Source: Akkermansiaceae bacterium
Lineage (GTDB): Bacteria; Verrucomicrobiota; Verrucomicrobiia; Verrucomicrobiales; Akkermansiaceae
Assembly: GCA_019634595.1 (NCBI GenBank)
Contig: JAHCBC010000001.1
Coordinates: 806,001 to 870,000, forward strand
Direction of reading: 5' to 3'
DNA length: 64,000 nucleotides
Below are positions 42,784 through 52,012 of the stretch, in pieces. The position numbers and the translations under genes were made by a program. Below the pieces are notes generated by a model that saw nothing but the letters and a program-made list of their open reading frames with translations, was not told where the DNA came from and did no database searches. Numbering within the stretch: position 1 is the first letter of the stretch; each line of letters opens with the position of its first letter.

Positions 42784-43545
42784 ATGATTATGTGCTACAT
42801 CTCCCGGGTGCGACGGTTGAAATGGTTCCTGCCTTTGGGCGCCCTTTTGTTTTTCTGCTTCCAGTGCCGGCAGATCGGCCCGCCTTCCGGTGGACGGGAT
42901 TCCTGGAGCAGTCCGCGTCCGGTATCGACCTCCTCGTCGTCGTCCTCATCATCGAGATCATCCGCGGCGGTTTCCGGGGGGACTTCGGTTTTCGGGATGA
43001 TGCGCTCCGCGAACGTGCGCCAGGACATGGTGAGGAAAGGCAGCTACGGCCGCCGCATCACCGTGCCGATGAGCGCGCGCTACATCACCATCCACAGCAC
43101 CCAGAACTATACTGCGGATGCGGAGCGTCACTCCGTCGCGCTGAAGCGCGGCGCACTGCGGACGAACCAGCGGCCTGGCTACCTGATCTGGCACTACACG
43201 GTGGATGACCGGGTGGCCATCCAGCACATGCCCACCAGCGAGCAGGGCGTGCATGCGGACTTCGCAGGGCCGGGCAACAGGTATTCCATCGGGATCGAGA
43301 TGTGCGAGCACCGTGGCTGCAGCCGCTCCGCCACCATCGAGCGCACGGCGAAACTGACCGCAGCCCTGATGAAACAAAAAGGCATTCCCCTGAAAAATGT
43401 GGTGCCCCACTACCACTGGCCGCGGAAGGGCAAGAACCCACCGAACAAGAACTGCCCCCACTTCCTCCTCGATAATGGCAAGCCGGGAGCCAAATGGCGG
43501 GCATTCCTCGGCCGGGTGAACTACTACCACCAGCAGCTCCAGTGA
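42784..43545 (+). CDS. N-acetylmuramoyl-L-alanine amidase (Amidase_2), probable lipoprotein
   Basis: About 253 residues from an ATG at 42784; the frame is open back to 42646 and the start is uncertain. N-terminus: hydrophobic segment ending in LLFFCFQC, a probable lipobox, so it would be anchored in a membrane. A Ser-rich linker (residues 45-65) leads to the T7-lysozyme-like amidase domain: zinc ligands in YITIHST and VVPHYHWPRKGK...NCP, plus GIEMCEH. It cuts the bond between muramic acid and the peptide in peptidoglycan. The YkgJ gene starts within its stop codon. Confidence 0.85.
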   Translation: MIMCYISRVRRLKWFLPLGALLFFCFQCRQIGPPSGGRDSWSSPRPVSTSSSSSSSSRSSAAVSGGTSVFGMMRSANVRQDMVRKGSYGRRITVPMSARYITIHSTQNYTADAERHSVALKRGALRTNQRPGYLIWHYTVDDRVAIQHMPTSEQGVHADFAGPGNRYSIGIEMCEHRGCSRSATIERTAKLTAALMKQKGIPLKNVVPHYHWPRKGKNPPNKNCPHFLLDNGKPGAKWRAFLGRVNYYHQQLQ

Positions 43546-43934
43546 ACGTGCGGGAATCCTACGGAAGTCCCGGCAACAGGGACGTGGTGCTGGACCCGGA
43601 TGTCACGTATGTCTGCCAGCGCTGCACCGCGTGCTGCAAGTGGCCGGGGGATGTGAGGCTGGAGGACGACGAGATCGGCCCCATCGCCGTGCATCTGGGG
43701 CTTTCGGAGTCTGAATTCATCGACCGCTACACCCGGCTGCGGACCAACCGCCAGGGACTTTCCCTCATCGAGAAGGAGAACCACGAGTGCATCATGCTGG
43801 AGGACAACCGCTGCGTGATCCACGAAGTGAAGCCGGAGCAATGCCGGGGCTTCCCGAACAAGTGGAACTTTCCGGGCTGGCAGCAGGTCTGCGAGGCGAA
43901 GGCGGTGCCGAAGAGGTTGACCGCGGACGGCTGA
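43542..43934 (+). CDS. YkgJ-family cysteine-cluster protein
   Basis: 130 residues from a GTG at 43542 that overlaps the amidase stop. CQRCTACCKWPGDV (C-x2-C-x3-C) plus later cysteines at CIML, RCVIHE, QCRGFP and VCEA form the YkgJ/UPF0153 metal-binding cluster, thought to hold zinc or Fe-S. Function unknown across the family. It sits between the amidase and dinB, all on one strand. Confidence 0.88.
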   Translation: MNVRESYGSPGNRDVVLDPDVTYVCQRCTACCKWPGDVRLEDDEIGPIAVHLGLSESEFIDRYTRLRTNRQGLSLIEKENHECIMLEDNRCVIHEVKPEQCRGFPNKWNFPGWQQVCEAKAVPKRLTADG

Positions 43935-43950
43935 GCGGCGACAGACGGAC

Positions 43951-44997
43951 ATGAGCCGCGACCGGAAGATCATCCATATCGACATGGATTGCTTCTATGC
44001 CGCCATCGAGGAGCGGGAGAATCCGTCGTTGAAAGGCAAACCGCTCGCGGTGGGCGGAAGCATCCGCAGGGGAGTCCTCACCACCGCGAACTACGAGGCA
44101 CGGAAGTATGGCTGCCGCTCGGCGATGCCCGTCTTCAAGGCTCTGGAACTATGTCCGCACCTGACGTTGGTGCCCGTCCGGTTCGACCTTTACCGGGCGG
44201 AAAGCAGCCGCATCCGCGCGATTTTCGGGAGATTCACCGACGTCATCGAGCCGCTGTCGCTCGATGAAGCCTATCTTGATGTTTCCCATCTGGAAACCAG
44301 CGGCGCGGCGGTCGCCCGGGAGATCCGCGCCCAGATCCGGGAGGAAAGGGGACTCACCGCCTCCGCCGGCATCGCCCGCAACAAGCTGGTCGCAAAGATC
44401 GCTTCCGAGTGGAACAAGCCGGACGGACAGCATGAGGTCAGGCCGGAGGAGTTCGACGCGTTCATGGCCGCCCTTCCCGTGGGCAAGCTGTGGGGCGTGG
44501 GAAAGAAAATGGCGGGAAAGCTGGCGTCGCTGGGCGTGGTGACCTGCGCCGACCTCCAGAAGATCGACAAGATCGAGCTGGCGAAACGGTTCGGGAAGTG
44601 GGGGCTGGAGCTGTGGGATCTGGCCCGCGGGATCGATGATCGGCCGGTGGAAACGGAGCGGATCCGCAAGTCCGTCAGCAGCGAGAACACCTTTTCCGAG
44701 AACATCGAAACGCTGCCCGCGCTCATCCCTCATCTCCGGGGGCTGGTGGAGGGACTGGCCGGGGATCTGGCGGAGAAATACACGGACCGGACCATCCGCT
44801 CACTGGTGGTGAAATTGAAGTTCGCCGACTTCGAACAGACCACGGCGGAGCGCGCGTGGCATGTCCTGGAGCCATCCATTTTCGAGGAACTCGCCGCCGA
44901 GGCGTGGCGGCGGGGGAACAACCGCCCGGTCAGGTTGCTGGGTGCGGGTGTCCGGTTCGAGGATCCGAAAGATGAGGAGCAGATGGAACTGCTGTAG
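43951..44997 (+). CDS. dinB: DNA polymerase IV (Y-family)
   Basis: 348 residues. Catalytic acids in IHIDMDCFYAAIE and LSLDEAYLDV, fingers YEARKYGCRSAMP, HhH region GVGKKMAGKLASLGV, and a little-finger domain at the C-terminus. Error-prone polymerase that copies past damaged bases and would be expressed in the SOS response in many bacteria; no LexA box is evident here. Complete, no C-terminal beta-clamp motif clearly seen (the end reads EEQMELL, which may serve). Confidence 0.95.
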   Translation: MSRDRKIIHIDMDCFYAAIEERENPSLKGKPLAVGGSIRRGVLTTANYEARKYGCRSAMPVFKALELCPHLTLVPVRFDLYRAESSRIRAIFGRFTDVIEPLSLDEAYLDVSHLETSGAAVAREIRAQIREERGLTASAGIARNKLVAKIASEWNKPDGQHEVRPEEFDAFMAALPVGKLWGVGKKMAGKLASLGVVTCADLQKIDKIELAKRFGKWGLELWDLARGIDDRPVETERIRKSVSSENTFSENIETLPALIPHLRGLVEGLAGDLAEKYTDRTIRSLVVKLKFADFEQTTAERAWHVLEPSIFEELAAEAWRRGNNRPVRLLGAGVRFEDPKDEEQMELL

Positions 44998-45056
44998 CCG
45001 AAACGTCACCTAGTGGAAGTCCTTCGGGAACCGGAGCTTGGTCCATGATGGACGCA

Positions 45057-45088
45057 TACTCCGCCGAACCTCTCACGAGGTTCGCTAC
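45057..45088 (-). repeat. Dispersed palindromic repeat, copy 2 (3' end of batD/E)
   Basis: Exact reverse complement of 31869-31900 (32/32). Read on the minus strand it lies 12 bases after the BatD/E stop codon, the same orientation relative to a gene end as the panE copy. Confidence 0.9.
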
Positions 45089-45100
45089 CCCTCCTCACCA

Positions 45101-47557
45101 TCACGCGTTGCTGTCGTCGGAGCCGCTGCGGTTGATCTTCGGCACACCGGGGGCCTTGTCGGGAATGATCTTCTCAATGGAGGAAACCGGCACCCAGCCG
45201 CGGGTCTTGGTGGCGAAGGAAACGTAGGCCCATTTTCCGGAAATGCGGATGATTTCACAGAGTGAGCCTTCCGGCGCGTCGATGATCTCCGGTGCGGTGC
45301 GTGCCGCATCCGCGTAGAGGACCGCCTTCGGCACGACGAACACGGCCTGCCGCTCCACCGGAGCGAAGATGGAATCATTCGGATAGTAGCGCCATCCCAA
45401 CGCGCCCAGGGATGCGACAAGCGGGCCGATCACGAGGCAGATCGCGGCTGCCACCCGCACACGGGCCGTCGGCCGGGTTGCCGGGAAGATGAGGAAGGAG
45501 GCCACTGTCAGCCAGGCACCGCCCCACAGGATGTTCTTCCATCCATTGATCGGAAGCTTCGCCAGGGCATACTGGTAGTTCGAGTACTGCACGGAGATGG
45601 AACCATGCTTCCTCTCGATGAAGCGGAGGTTCTGCCGGGCTTCCGCGTGGGAGGGATCTTTCAGCAGGGCGCGGCGGTAGTAGAGCGCGGCGTGACCGGG
45701 CGAACCCATGCGGTAGCTGGCGTTCCCGATGTTATAAAGCGTGTCCGGGGAAAGCTGCCGGTAGTCGCCCGCACTCTGCCACAGCTTGATGGCGTCCTCA
45801 TACTTCGAGTCCTCAAAGGCCTTGGCCGCATCCGCGGCGATGTCTTGGGCGCGGATCTGGCCGGTAAAGCAAACCGCCAATAGGAGCAGGGCGAGGGTTG
45901 CAGATGCCTTGCGCAGCGTCCGCAGGATCTCGTCCCGGCGGCCTTTGGGGGCGATGTCTCCGGCGGGCCTGTCCGCGCGGAAGCAGACACGGTCGCGCTC
46001 CGCCAGGATCTCCAGCAGCGCCGGATCCGTGTCCTGGCCGTGCCAATGTTCGATGTAGGCACCCGCCGCCTTCAGCAGCGCGATGTCATCTTTCGCGGGG
46101 ATCTTCGAAAGGTTGGAAAGCTCCCGTTCCCGGCGTTCCTGGACGGGATCCTTGTGGAGTTTCGGGGCGATCCTCATCCACGCCGCTTTCAGGATCAGCA
46201 GCAGGGCGGCCAGCCCGCCGATGGCATGGGCGGTCCAGGACGGCAGGACAGGGGTTGCTGGAATGGTGAGCTGCCTGGGCGTCACAAGGGCAAGGATGTC
46301 GTTCATGCGCTCGATGGGCATCGCCAGCGCGGGCGGCGGCCCGGTTGCGGCTCCGGGGGCCTTGGTGGATGGCAGCATGATGATGGGGATCGGTTCGCTG
46401 GAGGTGGTCTTGTAGATGGCGTCCTCCGGATCGAAATAGACGAGCTGGAAGGGAGGGATCATCGACTTCATCTCCATTGGCAGGAGACCCTGGTGGAAGG
46501 TGGCGGTGCCGGAGATCATGCGGCGTTCGTCACCGCGGGGGATCGAAATCGGGTCATAGATTTTCCAGCCTTTGGTGTCGGCCAGCTTCGGAGCCTTGAG
46601 TGCATCGAGATTGCCCCGGCCCCGGACCTGCAGGTTGATGGCGAGGGACTCGCCTTCGGTCAGTTCGGTCTTCACCGTGCCGGACGCGATGGTGAACTGG
46701 CCGATGGCATTTTCAAATCCCTCCGGTGCGCCCGGAGGCAGCGGGATGGAGTCGAACTCCAGCTTGGGGATCTGGAGGAAAGTCTCCTGCTGGCCCTGCC
46801 GGAGGAAGCCCTCATTGATGATGACCCTGGAGGTGAGGCGCAGCGTGGCGGGACCGATGCCCACCTTCCCAGCCCGTGATGGCGCCAGATTGCTGGGATA
46901 GGCCAGCGCCGCGTAGGGTTGTCCGCCGATGTATGCCTGCAGGATGTCACGGCGGTCGTTCGGTTCGAAACGCCATGATGTCACCCCGTCCCGCTCGAAC
47001 TCCGGCACGCCCCAGTCGAGCACCTCGCGGGCGAACATGACGGGAACGTAGATCTTGATTTCCGCGGGCATCGTCTCCCCTTCGTAGGCGGAAGGTTTCG
47101 CGGTATGGAAGCCGGCATAGTAGCGGATCTTCCGGCCTTCACCGGCATCCACCTCGGAAAGCTGCAGCTTCTCCGGATCGAACACCCAGAACTCAACCGG
47201 CGGGGACTGCACCCGGTTCCCGGCGATGACGAGCGTCACCGGCGGGATCACATGGCGGCCCACGACGTCACTGGAAACGACGAATTCGTAGGAAAACTCG
47301 AGATCCTGGTTGTTGGTGGTGCGGCTCACCATGCCCATGCGCCCGCTTTCCACCCTCACGTTCGGGGCGGCGGGAGGGGTGGGGGAAAAGTCCGGTTCGC
47401 GGCCAACGGAGGTGATTTCCAGCCGGGCATACTCCCCGCGTGCCAGGAACCGGCTCGACAGGTTGGCGGAGGTCTGTGCGGACGCGACGGACGCGCAGAG
47501 CAGTCCGATCCATGCCAGCACCCGGAACAGTCCGGAAAATTTTTGTGTCTTTCTCAT
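45101..47557 (-). CDS. batD: BatD/BatE-type fusion: BatD + TPR + SH3
   Basis: 818 residues from the ATG at 47557; the open frame upstream lies over the BatB/C gene and is not used. Signal peptide (FSGLFRVLAWIGLLCASVASA), BatD oxygen-tolerance domain (about 25-430, IPPVTLVIAGN, then GRGNLDALKAP), a membrane helix near 440-460, then TPR repeats (about 566-652), two more helices, and an SH3-like domain (about 729-799, GWVPVSSIEKI). TPR plus SH3 is the layout of BatE, so two Bat genes are joined. Bat proteins support periplasmic stress tolerance together with a MoxR ATPase. Confidence 0.85.
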   Translation of the reverse strand: MRKTQKFSGLFRVLAWIGLLCASVASAQTSANLSSRFLARGEYARLEITSVGREPDFSPTPPAAPNVRVESGRMGMVSRTTNNQDLEFSYEFVVSSDVVGRHVIPPVTLVIAGNRVQSPPVEFWVFDPEKLQLSEVDAGEGRKIRYYAGFHTAKPSAYEGETMPAEIKIYVPVMFAREVLDWGVPEFERDGVTSWRFEPNDRRDILQAYIGGQPYAALAYPSNLAPSRAGKVGIGPATLRLTSRVIINEGFLRQGQQETFLQIPKLEFDSIPLPPGAPEGFENAIGQFTIASGTVKTELTEGESLAINLQVRGRGNLDALKAPKLADTKGWKIYDPISIPRGDERRMISGTATFHQGLLPMEMKSMIPPFQLVYFDPEDAIYKTTSSEPIPIIMLPSTKAPGAATGPPPALAMPIERMNDILALVTPRQLTIPATPVLPSWTAHAIGGLAALLLILKAAWMRIAPKLHKDPVQERRERELSNLSKIPAKDDIALLKAAGAYIEHWHGQDTDPALLEILAERDRVCFRADRPAGDIAPKGRRDEILRTLRKASATLALLLLAVCFTGQIRAQDIAADAAKAFEDSKYEDAIKLWQSAGDYRQLSPDTLYNIGNASYRMGSPGHAALYYRRALLKDPSHAEARQNLRFIERKHGSISVQYSNYQYALAKLPINGWKNILWGGAWLTVASFLIFPATRPTARVRVAAAICLVIGPLVASLGALGWRYYPNDSIFAPVERQAVFVVPKAVLYADAARTAPEIIDAPEGSLCEIIRISGKWAYVSFATKTRGWVPVSSIEKIIPDKAPGVPKINRSGSDDSNA

Positions 47558-47558
47558 A

Positions 47559-49490
47559 TCACCAATCCTTCTTCGGCGGACGTTGATCGACGCGCCCCTG
47601 CGACAATGGTCCCTTCTCCAGATCCGCATTCTCGGAAAGAAGGCGGCGGGCCTTGTCTTCGGGGGACTCGTTGGGATCTCCGGCACCCTTGCTCTTGGAT
47701 TCCTCCTTTTTCTCGTCGCCACCGTCACCGTTGCGGTCGTCCTTCTCATCACCCTCGCCTCCAGGTCTGTCCTGGTCGCCCTTGCCGCCCTGGCCTTCCT
47801 CACCCTCGCCGCCTTCTCCTTGTCCGGGCTGCCGCTGGCCTTGACCCTGGCCCTGCTGGGGCATGGATTTGTCGGCATCTTTCTTTTCCTCGTCCAGCAG
47901 CTCCTGGAGCTTGCGGAGGTAGATCATGGTCGTGTCGCGGTTCTGCACCGCGCCTTTGTTCGTGGCATCCAGCCGGGTGGCGGAGTCATAGTGCCGCACT
48001 GCGTCTGTCCAGTTCATCATCAGGGAGTTCATGCGGATGAAGTCCTCGGAGCGCCCGGCGCTCTCCTCGTCGGATTGCTTCATCTTCGCAAGACGTTCCT
48101 TGACCAGCGTTTCAAAGCGGTCGAGATCAGGCACATCCTCCGGCTCCGCCGGGTAGGACTCATCCGCCAGACCCTGCCAGCCCAGTTGGAAAAGCGTGTT
48201 GGCCATGCCGAAGTGCGCGCTTGATGCGACCTTCGGATCGTCCGTCATCATGGCCCCGCTGAAGGCACTCCGGGCCTCGCGGTAGTCGCCGTTGCGGTAG
48301 GCGGCCACCCCTTCGCCGATCCGGTAGCGGGCCTTCGTCCCTTCCAGCTTCGAATCATCCGCCAGACGGTGGTAGCCGTCCTTTGCCTTTTGATACTCCC
48401 TTTCCTCCAGTGCTTTCTTCGCCTCCGTCGCTTCACTCGCCCGGGCCTCCGGCTGCACGATGAAAAACGCGCCCATCAGGACCAATGCGGTCCTCAGCCC
48501 ACGCCAGCGGGTGCCGGAGATGATGGAGATCATCAGGAACAGGATGGCGGGCAGGAGCAGCCATTGGAAGAACTCGACCAGGATCCGGCGTTCCCGGCCT
48601 TTCATCTCAAAGGAGTCGAGGTCGCGGGTGGCGGCCTCCACCATCGCGGGGATGTTCGTGCCGCCGTTGGCGATGACGAATTTTCCGCCCGTTTCCTCAG
48701 CCAGTTTCCTCATCACGTCCGGTTGGAGCTTGCTGACCACCGGGCGGCCGTTCTCCTCCACCTGGCCCATCCGGGAGTCGGGATTCGGCACGTAGCCGCC
48801 CTGTGGCGTTCCGACACCGATGGTGTGGATATAGACTCCCGAGCTTTCCGCCTCCTGGATCATGGCATTGAGTTGCGCCTCATTCTCATTCTCCTCGCCA
48901 TCACTCAGGATCACCAGCGCGTTGTTCTTCTGGCCGGTTTTTTTGAGGATCTGGATGGAAAGCTTGAGCGCGGCGGTGAGGTCGGAGCCTCCGACGGGCG
49001 CCCATGTTTCATCGATCTGGCCGACGGTCTCCGCGACCGCCTTGTGATCGACGGTGAGAGGCGCGTATTCATGCGCCGTGCCGGCGAAACCGATGAGCCC
49101 GATGCGGTCGTTCGGCAGCTTCTCGAGCAATTCGTAAATGACGATCTTCGCCTGCCCCAGACGGTCCGGGCTGACATCATCCACCCGCATGCTGCGTGAA
49201 AGGTCGAGCGCGATGAGGATGTTGCGGCCCCTCGTTTTCTCGATCTTGGTGCCGACGTCTCCCTGGGGCCGGGCGAGTGTCCCGATCAGCGCGGCGCAAC
49301 CGGCCAGCAGGAAGAACAGCGAAAGCCAGCGGGGGAACATGCCGCTCCGGCGGATGAGGGCGCCGCGGAGCCTGGGCGCGGCGAACCGGTCCCAGCGGCT
49401 CCTGCCGCGGAGAGCGATGGCCACCGCAACCACGGCCATGATGGGCAGCAGCAACAGCAGGAAGAACCAACCTGGATGGGCGAGCGTCAT
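47559..49490 (-). CDS. batB: BatB/BatC-type fusion: VWA domain + TPR + Gln/Gly/Glu-rich tail
   Basis: 643 residues. Two N-terminal membrane helices, a VWA domain (about 85-290) with MIDAS DLSRSM, GSDLTAAL and ILSDGEE, a third membrane helix, TPR-like repeats (about 370-500), then a low-complexity QGQ/GEGG/DK tail (about 548-603). Separate BatB (VWA) and BatC (TPR) genes in Bacteroidetes match the two parts. The VWA domain should face the periplasm and bind a partner through a metal ion. One base separates it from batD/E. Confidence 0.88.
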   Translation of the reverse strand: MTLAHPGWFFLLLLLPIMAVVAVAIALRGRSRWDRFAAPRLRGALIRRSGMFPRWLSLFFLLAGCAALIGTLARPQGDVGTKIEKTRGRNILIALDLSRSMRVDDVSPDRLGQAKIVIYELLEKLPNDRIGLIGFAGTAHEYAPLTVDHKAVAETVGQIDETWAPVGGSDLTAALKLSIQILKKTGQKNNALVILSDGEENENEAQLNAMIQEAESSGVYIHTIGVGTPQGGYVPNPDSRMGQVEENGRPVVSKLQPDVMRKLAEETGGKFVIANGGTNIPAMVEAATRDLDSFEMKGRERRILVEFFQWLLLPAILFLMISIISGTRWRGLRTALVLMGAFFIVQPEARASEATEAKKALEEREYQKAKDGYHRLADDSKLEGTKARYRIGEGVAAYRNGDYREARSAFSGAMMTDDPKVASSAHFGMANTLFQLGWQGLADESYPAEPEDVPDLDRFETLVKERLAKMKQSDEESAGRSEDFIRMNSLMMNWTDAVRHYDSATRLDATNKGAVQNRDTTMIYLRKLQELLDEEKKDADKSMPQQGQGQGQRQPGQGEGGEGEEGQGGKGDQDRPGGEGDEKDDRNGDGGDEKKEESKSKGAGDPNESPEDKARRLLSENADLEKGPLSQGRVDQRPPKKDW

Positions 49491-49491
49491 G

Positions 49492-50508
49492 TCAGGATGT
49501 CGGGGATGGGTTCAGCACCGCCACTCCGGCGGCGGCCAGGGCGGCCAACAGGGAAATGCCCGCGAACCAGGCGAAAAGTTCATCGTCTTCGATCACCGTC
49601 ACGGTTTTGGTCTCGGTCTTTTCGAGGCTGTCGATGGTCTGGAAGGTGTTCCGGAGCGCGGCGGTGTTCTCCGCCCAGTAGTGCTCGCCGCCGGTGAGGT
49701 CCGCGATTTTTTTCAAGGTCGGGAGATCGAACTCTTGGCGCGGGAACCGCTGGATGTTGCCGGAAACCCGGCCTTCCTTCGTGCCGATGGCCACGGTGTA
49801 AATCTTGATGCCCAGGGTTTTCGAATGCTCCGCCGCCTCGACGGGGGAGATTTTTCCGGAGTTGCTGGCCCCGTCCGTGATGAGGACGATGATCTTGCTC
49901 TTGGCCTCCCGGTTGTCGAGGCGGGTCGCGGAGGCCGCGAGCGCGGAGCCAATGGCGGTGCCCTGGTCCTTCACGGTTCCGTTCACCCGGTCCGTATTCA
50001 GCTCCAGACGGTTCAGCCCCTGCCTCAGCCATTGGTGGTCGAGGGTGATGGGACTCACCGAAACCGGGCGTCCGGCGAAGGCGACCAACCCCACCCGGTC
50101 ATCCGTCCGGCGGCTGATGAAATTATCCACCACTTCCTTCGCCACATCGATCCGTTTCACCCGGCTGCCACGGTCCACGAAGTCGTCGATGTCCATCGAG
50201 AGGGACACGTCGAAGGCGATCATGATGTCGATGCCGCTGGCGGTCCGGTTCTGGTATTCGTTGCGCCATACCGGGCGGGCCATGGCGAAGATGGCGAAGA
50301 ACAGCGAAATGAGGGCGAGCGGAAACCCGACGTTCCACGCCAGATGGCGGGTCTGTTTGCCAAGGCTCACCAGCACCCCGAGGTTCGGGAAAGTCACCAC
50401 CGCTTCCGAGCCGCGGCCCCGCCGCAGGATGATGAGCAGCACCGCCGGGATGAGCAGGAGGAGCCATCCCGGCTGGGCGAAACGGAAATGGGTGAGGAAT
50501 GAACTCAT
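49492..50508 (-). CDS. batA: BatA-type VWA membrane protein
   Basis: 338 residues: N-terminal helices (GWLLLLIPAVLLIIL; FPLALISLFFAIFAMA), VWA domain (about 90-290) with MIDAS DVSLSM, DQGTAIGSAL and LITDGASNSG, and a C-terminal membrane helix. Partner of the BatB/C fusion; the stop is one base from the next start. Function as for other Bat proteins: metal-dependent protein binding at the membrane under MoxR control. Confidence 0.92.
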   Translation of the reverse strand: MSSFLTHFRFAQPGWLLLLIPAVLLIILRRGRGSEAVVTFPNLGVLVSLGKQTRHLAWNVGFPLALISLFFAIFAMARPVWRNEYQNRTASGIDIMIAFDVSLSMDIDDFVDRGSRVKRIDVAKEVVDNFISRRTDDRVGLVAFAGRPVSVSPITLDHQWLRQGLNRLELNTDRVNGTVKDQGTAIGSALAASATRLDNREAKSKIIVLITDGASNSGKISPVEAAEHSKTLGIKIYTVAIGTKEGRVSGNIQRFPRQEFDLPTLKKIADLTGGEHYWAENTAALRNTFQTIDSLEKTETKTVTVIEDDELFAWFAGISLLAALAAAGVAVLNPSPTS

Positions 50509-51023
50509 GGCAGGAACCCTCCGTTGAGGGTGTCGAGAAGCAGCCGGCCTTCCGCAAGGATCACGGCGGGATCATCGGAGGGAACTTCGGGCGCGTATTT
50601 CACTCGCGCAAGTTTGGCGAAGGCGGCGGTGGCGGACTCCCGGGCGGGCGGGGTGAGTTTTTCCAGCGAATCGCGGCGGGTGATGAATTCCTCGTGCGTC
50701 TCGAAAAGCGCGGGATCGCCCACCGCATCCGCCAGGAAACGCCGCAGGATCAGGGAGGACTTCACCGCCGCATCCCGCGCGTCGTCCGCGGTGGTGCCGT
50801 CAAAGGACTTCACCGCCGTGTTGTACGCCGCACGGCGCAGGGCGAGGGGATCGACTTTGCTGGTCCGCTTCCGCTTTCCGATCAGGATGATGAGCAGTGT
50901 CACCACGACGAACACCGCGACGGCGATCCACAGCCAGGTGTAGTCCATCGCCGGGACGAGCGACTCGGGCAACACCGGTTCCTGAAGCTGGAGATTGGGA
51001 GCTTGTTCTTCCATCGGCATCAA
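50505..51023 (-). CDS. Small membrane protein of the MoxR/Bat operon (DUF4381-like)
   Basis: 172 residues: a short Pro/Gln-rich outer part, one membrane helix (LWIAVAVFVVVTLLIILIG), then a helical cytoplasmic domain (ALRRAAYNTAVKSF; LRRFLADAVGDPA). DUF4381 proteins hold this position between DUF58 and VWA genes in many operons. It overlaps both neighbours by 4 bases. Role unknown, probably an assembly partner of the VWA proteins. Confidence 0.8.
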   Translation of the reverse strand: MMPMEEQAPNLQLQEPVLPESLVPAMDYTWLWIAVAVFVVVTLLIILIGKRKRTSKVDPLALRRAAYNTAVKSFDGTTADDARDAAVKSSLILRRFLADAVGDPALFETHEEFITRRDSLEKLTPPARESATAAFAKLARVKYAPEVPSDDPAVILAEGRLLLDTLNGGFLP

Positions 51024-51913
51024 CGGACGCGCTTGCGGCTCCGGCGTTTGAAAAGTTGGTGGAGGGTCTTCAGGGCATCCTGGTCGGTGCCGAGTTCGGC
51101 GGAGTCGATGCCGTGCTTCTTCAACACGGAGGACACGCCCTCATGCTGGCGGAGCATCAGCCGCTCGTAGCTCTTGCGGAGGTTCGGGTTGGACGTGTTC
51201 ACCAGCGTCTCGAAGCCCGTTTCAGGGTCCCGCATGATGACTTTCCCGACCTTCGGCAGCTTCGCCTCCAGGGGATCTGACAGACGCAGGGCGATGGCCT
51301 CGTGCTTGTGGGCCAGCTTGCCCAGCGGCTTGTCGAGCGGATCGGAGTAGAAGTCGGAAATCATGAACACGACAGAGCGTCGGCGCAGCGTACGGACGAG
51401 GAAGTCACAGGCGGCGGAGATGGAGGTCCCCTGGACCGGCGGCTTCGTCGTGAGGATCTCCCGGATCATCCGCAGCAGATGGCGGGAGCCTTTGGCTGGC
51501 GGGATGAAAAGCAGCGGCTCGTCCGCGAAGACCAGCAGCCCCACCTTGTCGCCGTTCCCCAGCGCGCTGAACCCCAGCACCGCGGCGGCCTCGGCGGCCA
51601 CCTCGCGCTTGCTCAGGTTCTGGCTGCCATAGTCCGACGAGCCGGAGACATCCACCGCGATCACCACGGAAAGCTCCCGCTCCTCGCGGAATTTCCGGAC
51701 GAACGGCTGGTTCATCCGGGCGGTCACGTTCCAGTCGATGAAGCGCACCTCATCGCCATGCTGGTACTCCCGGAAATCATCGAAATCCAGGCCCTGGCCC
51801 TTGAAGGAGGACAGATACTCACCGGAAAATGACTCGCGTACCAACCGCCGGGCCTTCAGCTCCAGCTTGCGCACGCGCGCCATCATTTCCTCGATCTGTT
51901 CGTCGGTCAGCAT
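51020..51913 (-). CDS. DUF58 domain protein
   Basis: 297 residues without signal or membrane helix. DUF58 core FKGQGLDFDDFREYQHGDEVRFI-like block (split: KGQGLDFDDFREY, then IDWNVTARM), and a VWA-like fold with DVSGSSDYG and FMISDFYSD. DUF58 genes almost always follow moxR. The likely role is to link the ATPase to its clients. 99 bases separate it from moxR, with an AT-rich inverted repeat between. Confidence 0.93.
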   Translation of the reverse strand: MLTDEQIEEMMARVRKLELKARRLVRESFSGEYLSSFKGQGLDFDDFREYQHGDEVRFIDWNVTARMNQPFVRKFREERELSVVIAVDVSGSSDYGSQNLSKREVAAEAAAVLGFSALGNGDKVGLLVFADEPLLFIPPAKGSRHLLRMIREILTTKPPVQGTSISAACDFLVRTLRRRSVVFMISDFYSDPLDKPLGKLAHKHEAIALRLSDPLEAKLPKVGKVIMRDPETGFETLVNTSNPNLRKSYERLMLRQHEGVSSVLKKHGIDSAELGTDQDALKTLHQLFKRRSRKRVR

Positions 51914-51926
51914 GGGTGGGAAATCT

Positions 51927-52005
51927 TAAATCCTAAGCACGAAATTCAAAACAAAGATCGGCGTGATGAAGGTCTGATGTTTTGAATTTATGATTTGGGA
52001 TTTGG
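51927..52005. repeat. AT-rich imperfect inverted repeat between moxR and the DUF58 gene
   Basis: The left arm (51927-51952) includes AAATTCAAAAC; the right arm begins with GTTTTGAATTT (51979-51989) and continues into GATTTGGGATTT facing AAATCCTAA. The composition is strikingly unlike the flanking genes. It resembles the mobile or REP-like intergenic sequences often met in planctomycete and verrucomicrobial assemblies (recalled, not checked). Confidence 0.5.
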
Positions 52006-52012
52006 TGCTTTC

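Noticed and set aside
47558-47878. N-terminal extension of the BatD/E frame by 107 residues
   Set aside because: It lies on the BatB/C tail, is Arg/Pro/Lys-rich, and the internal ATG at 47557 begins a proper signal peptide.
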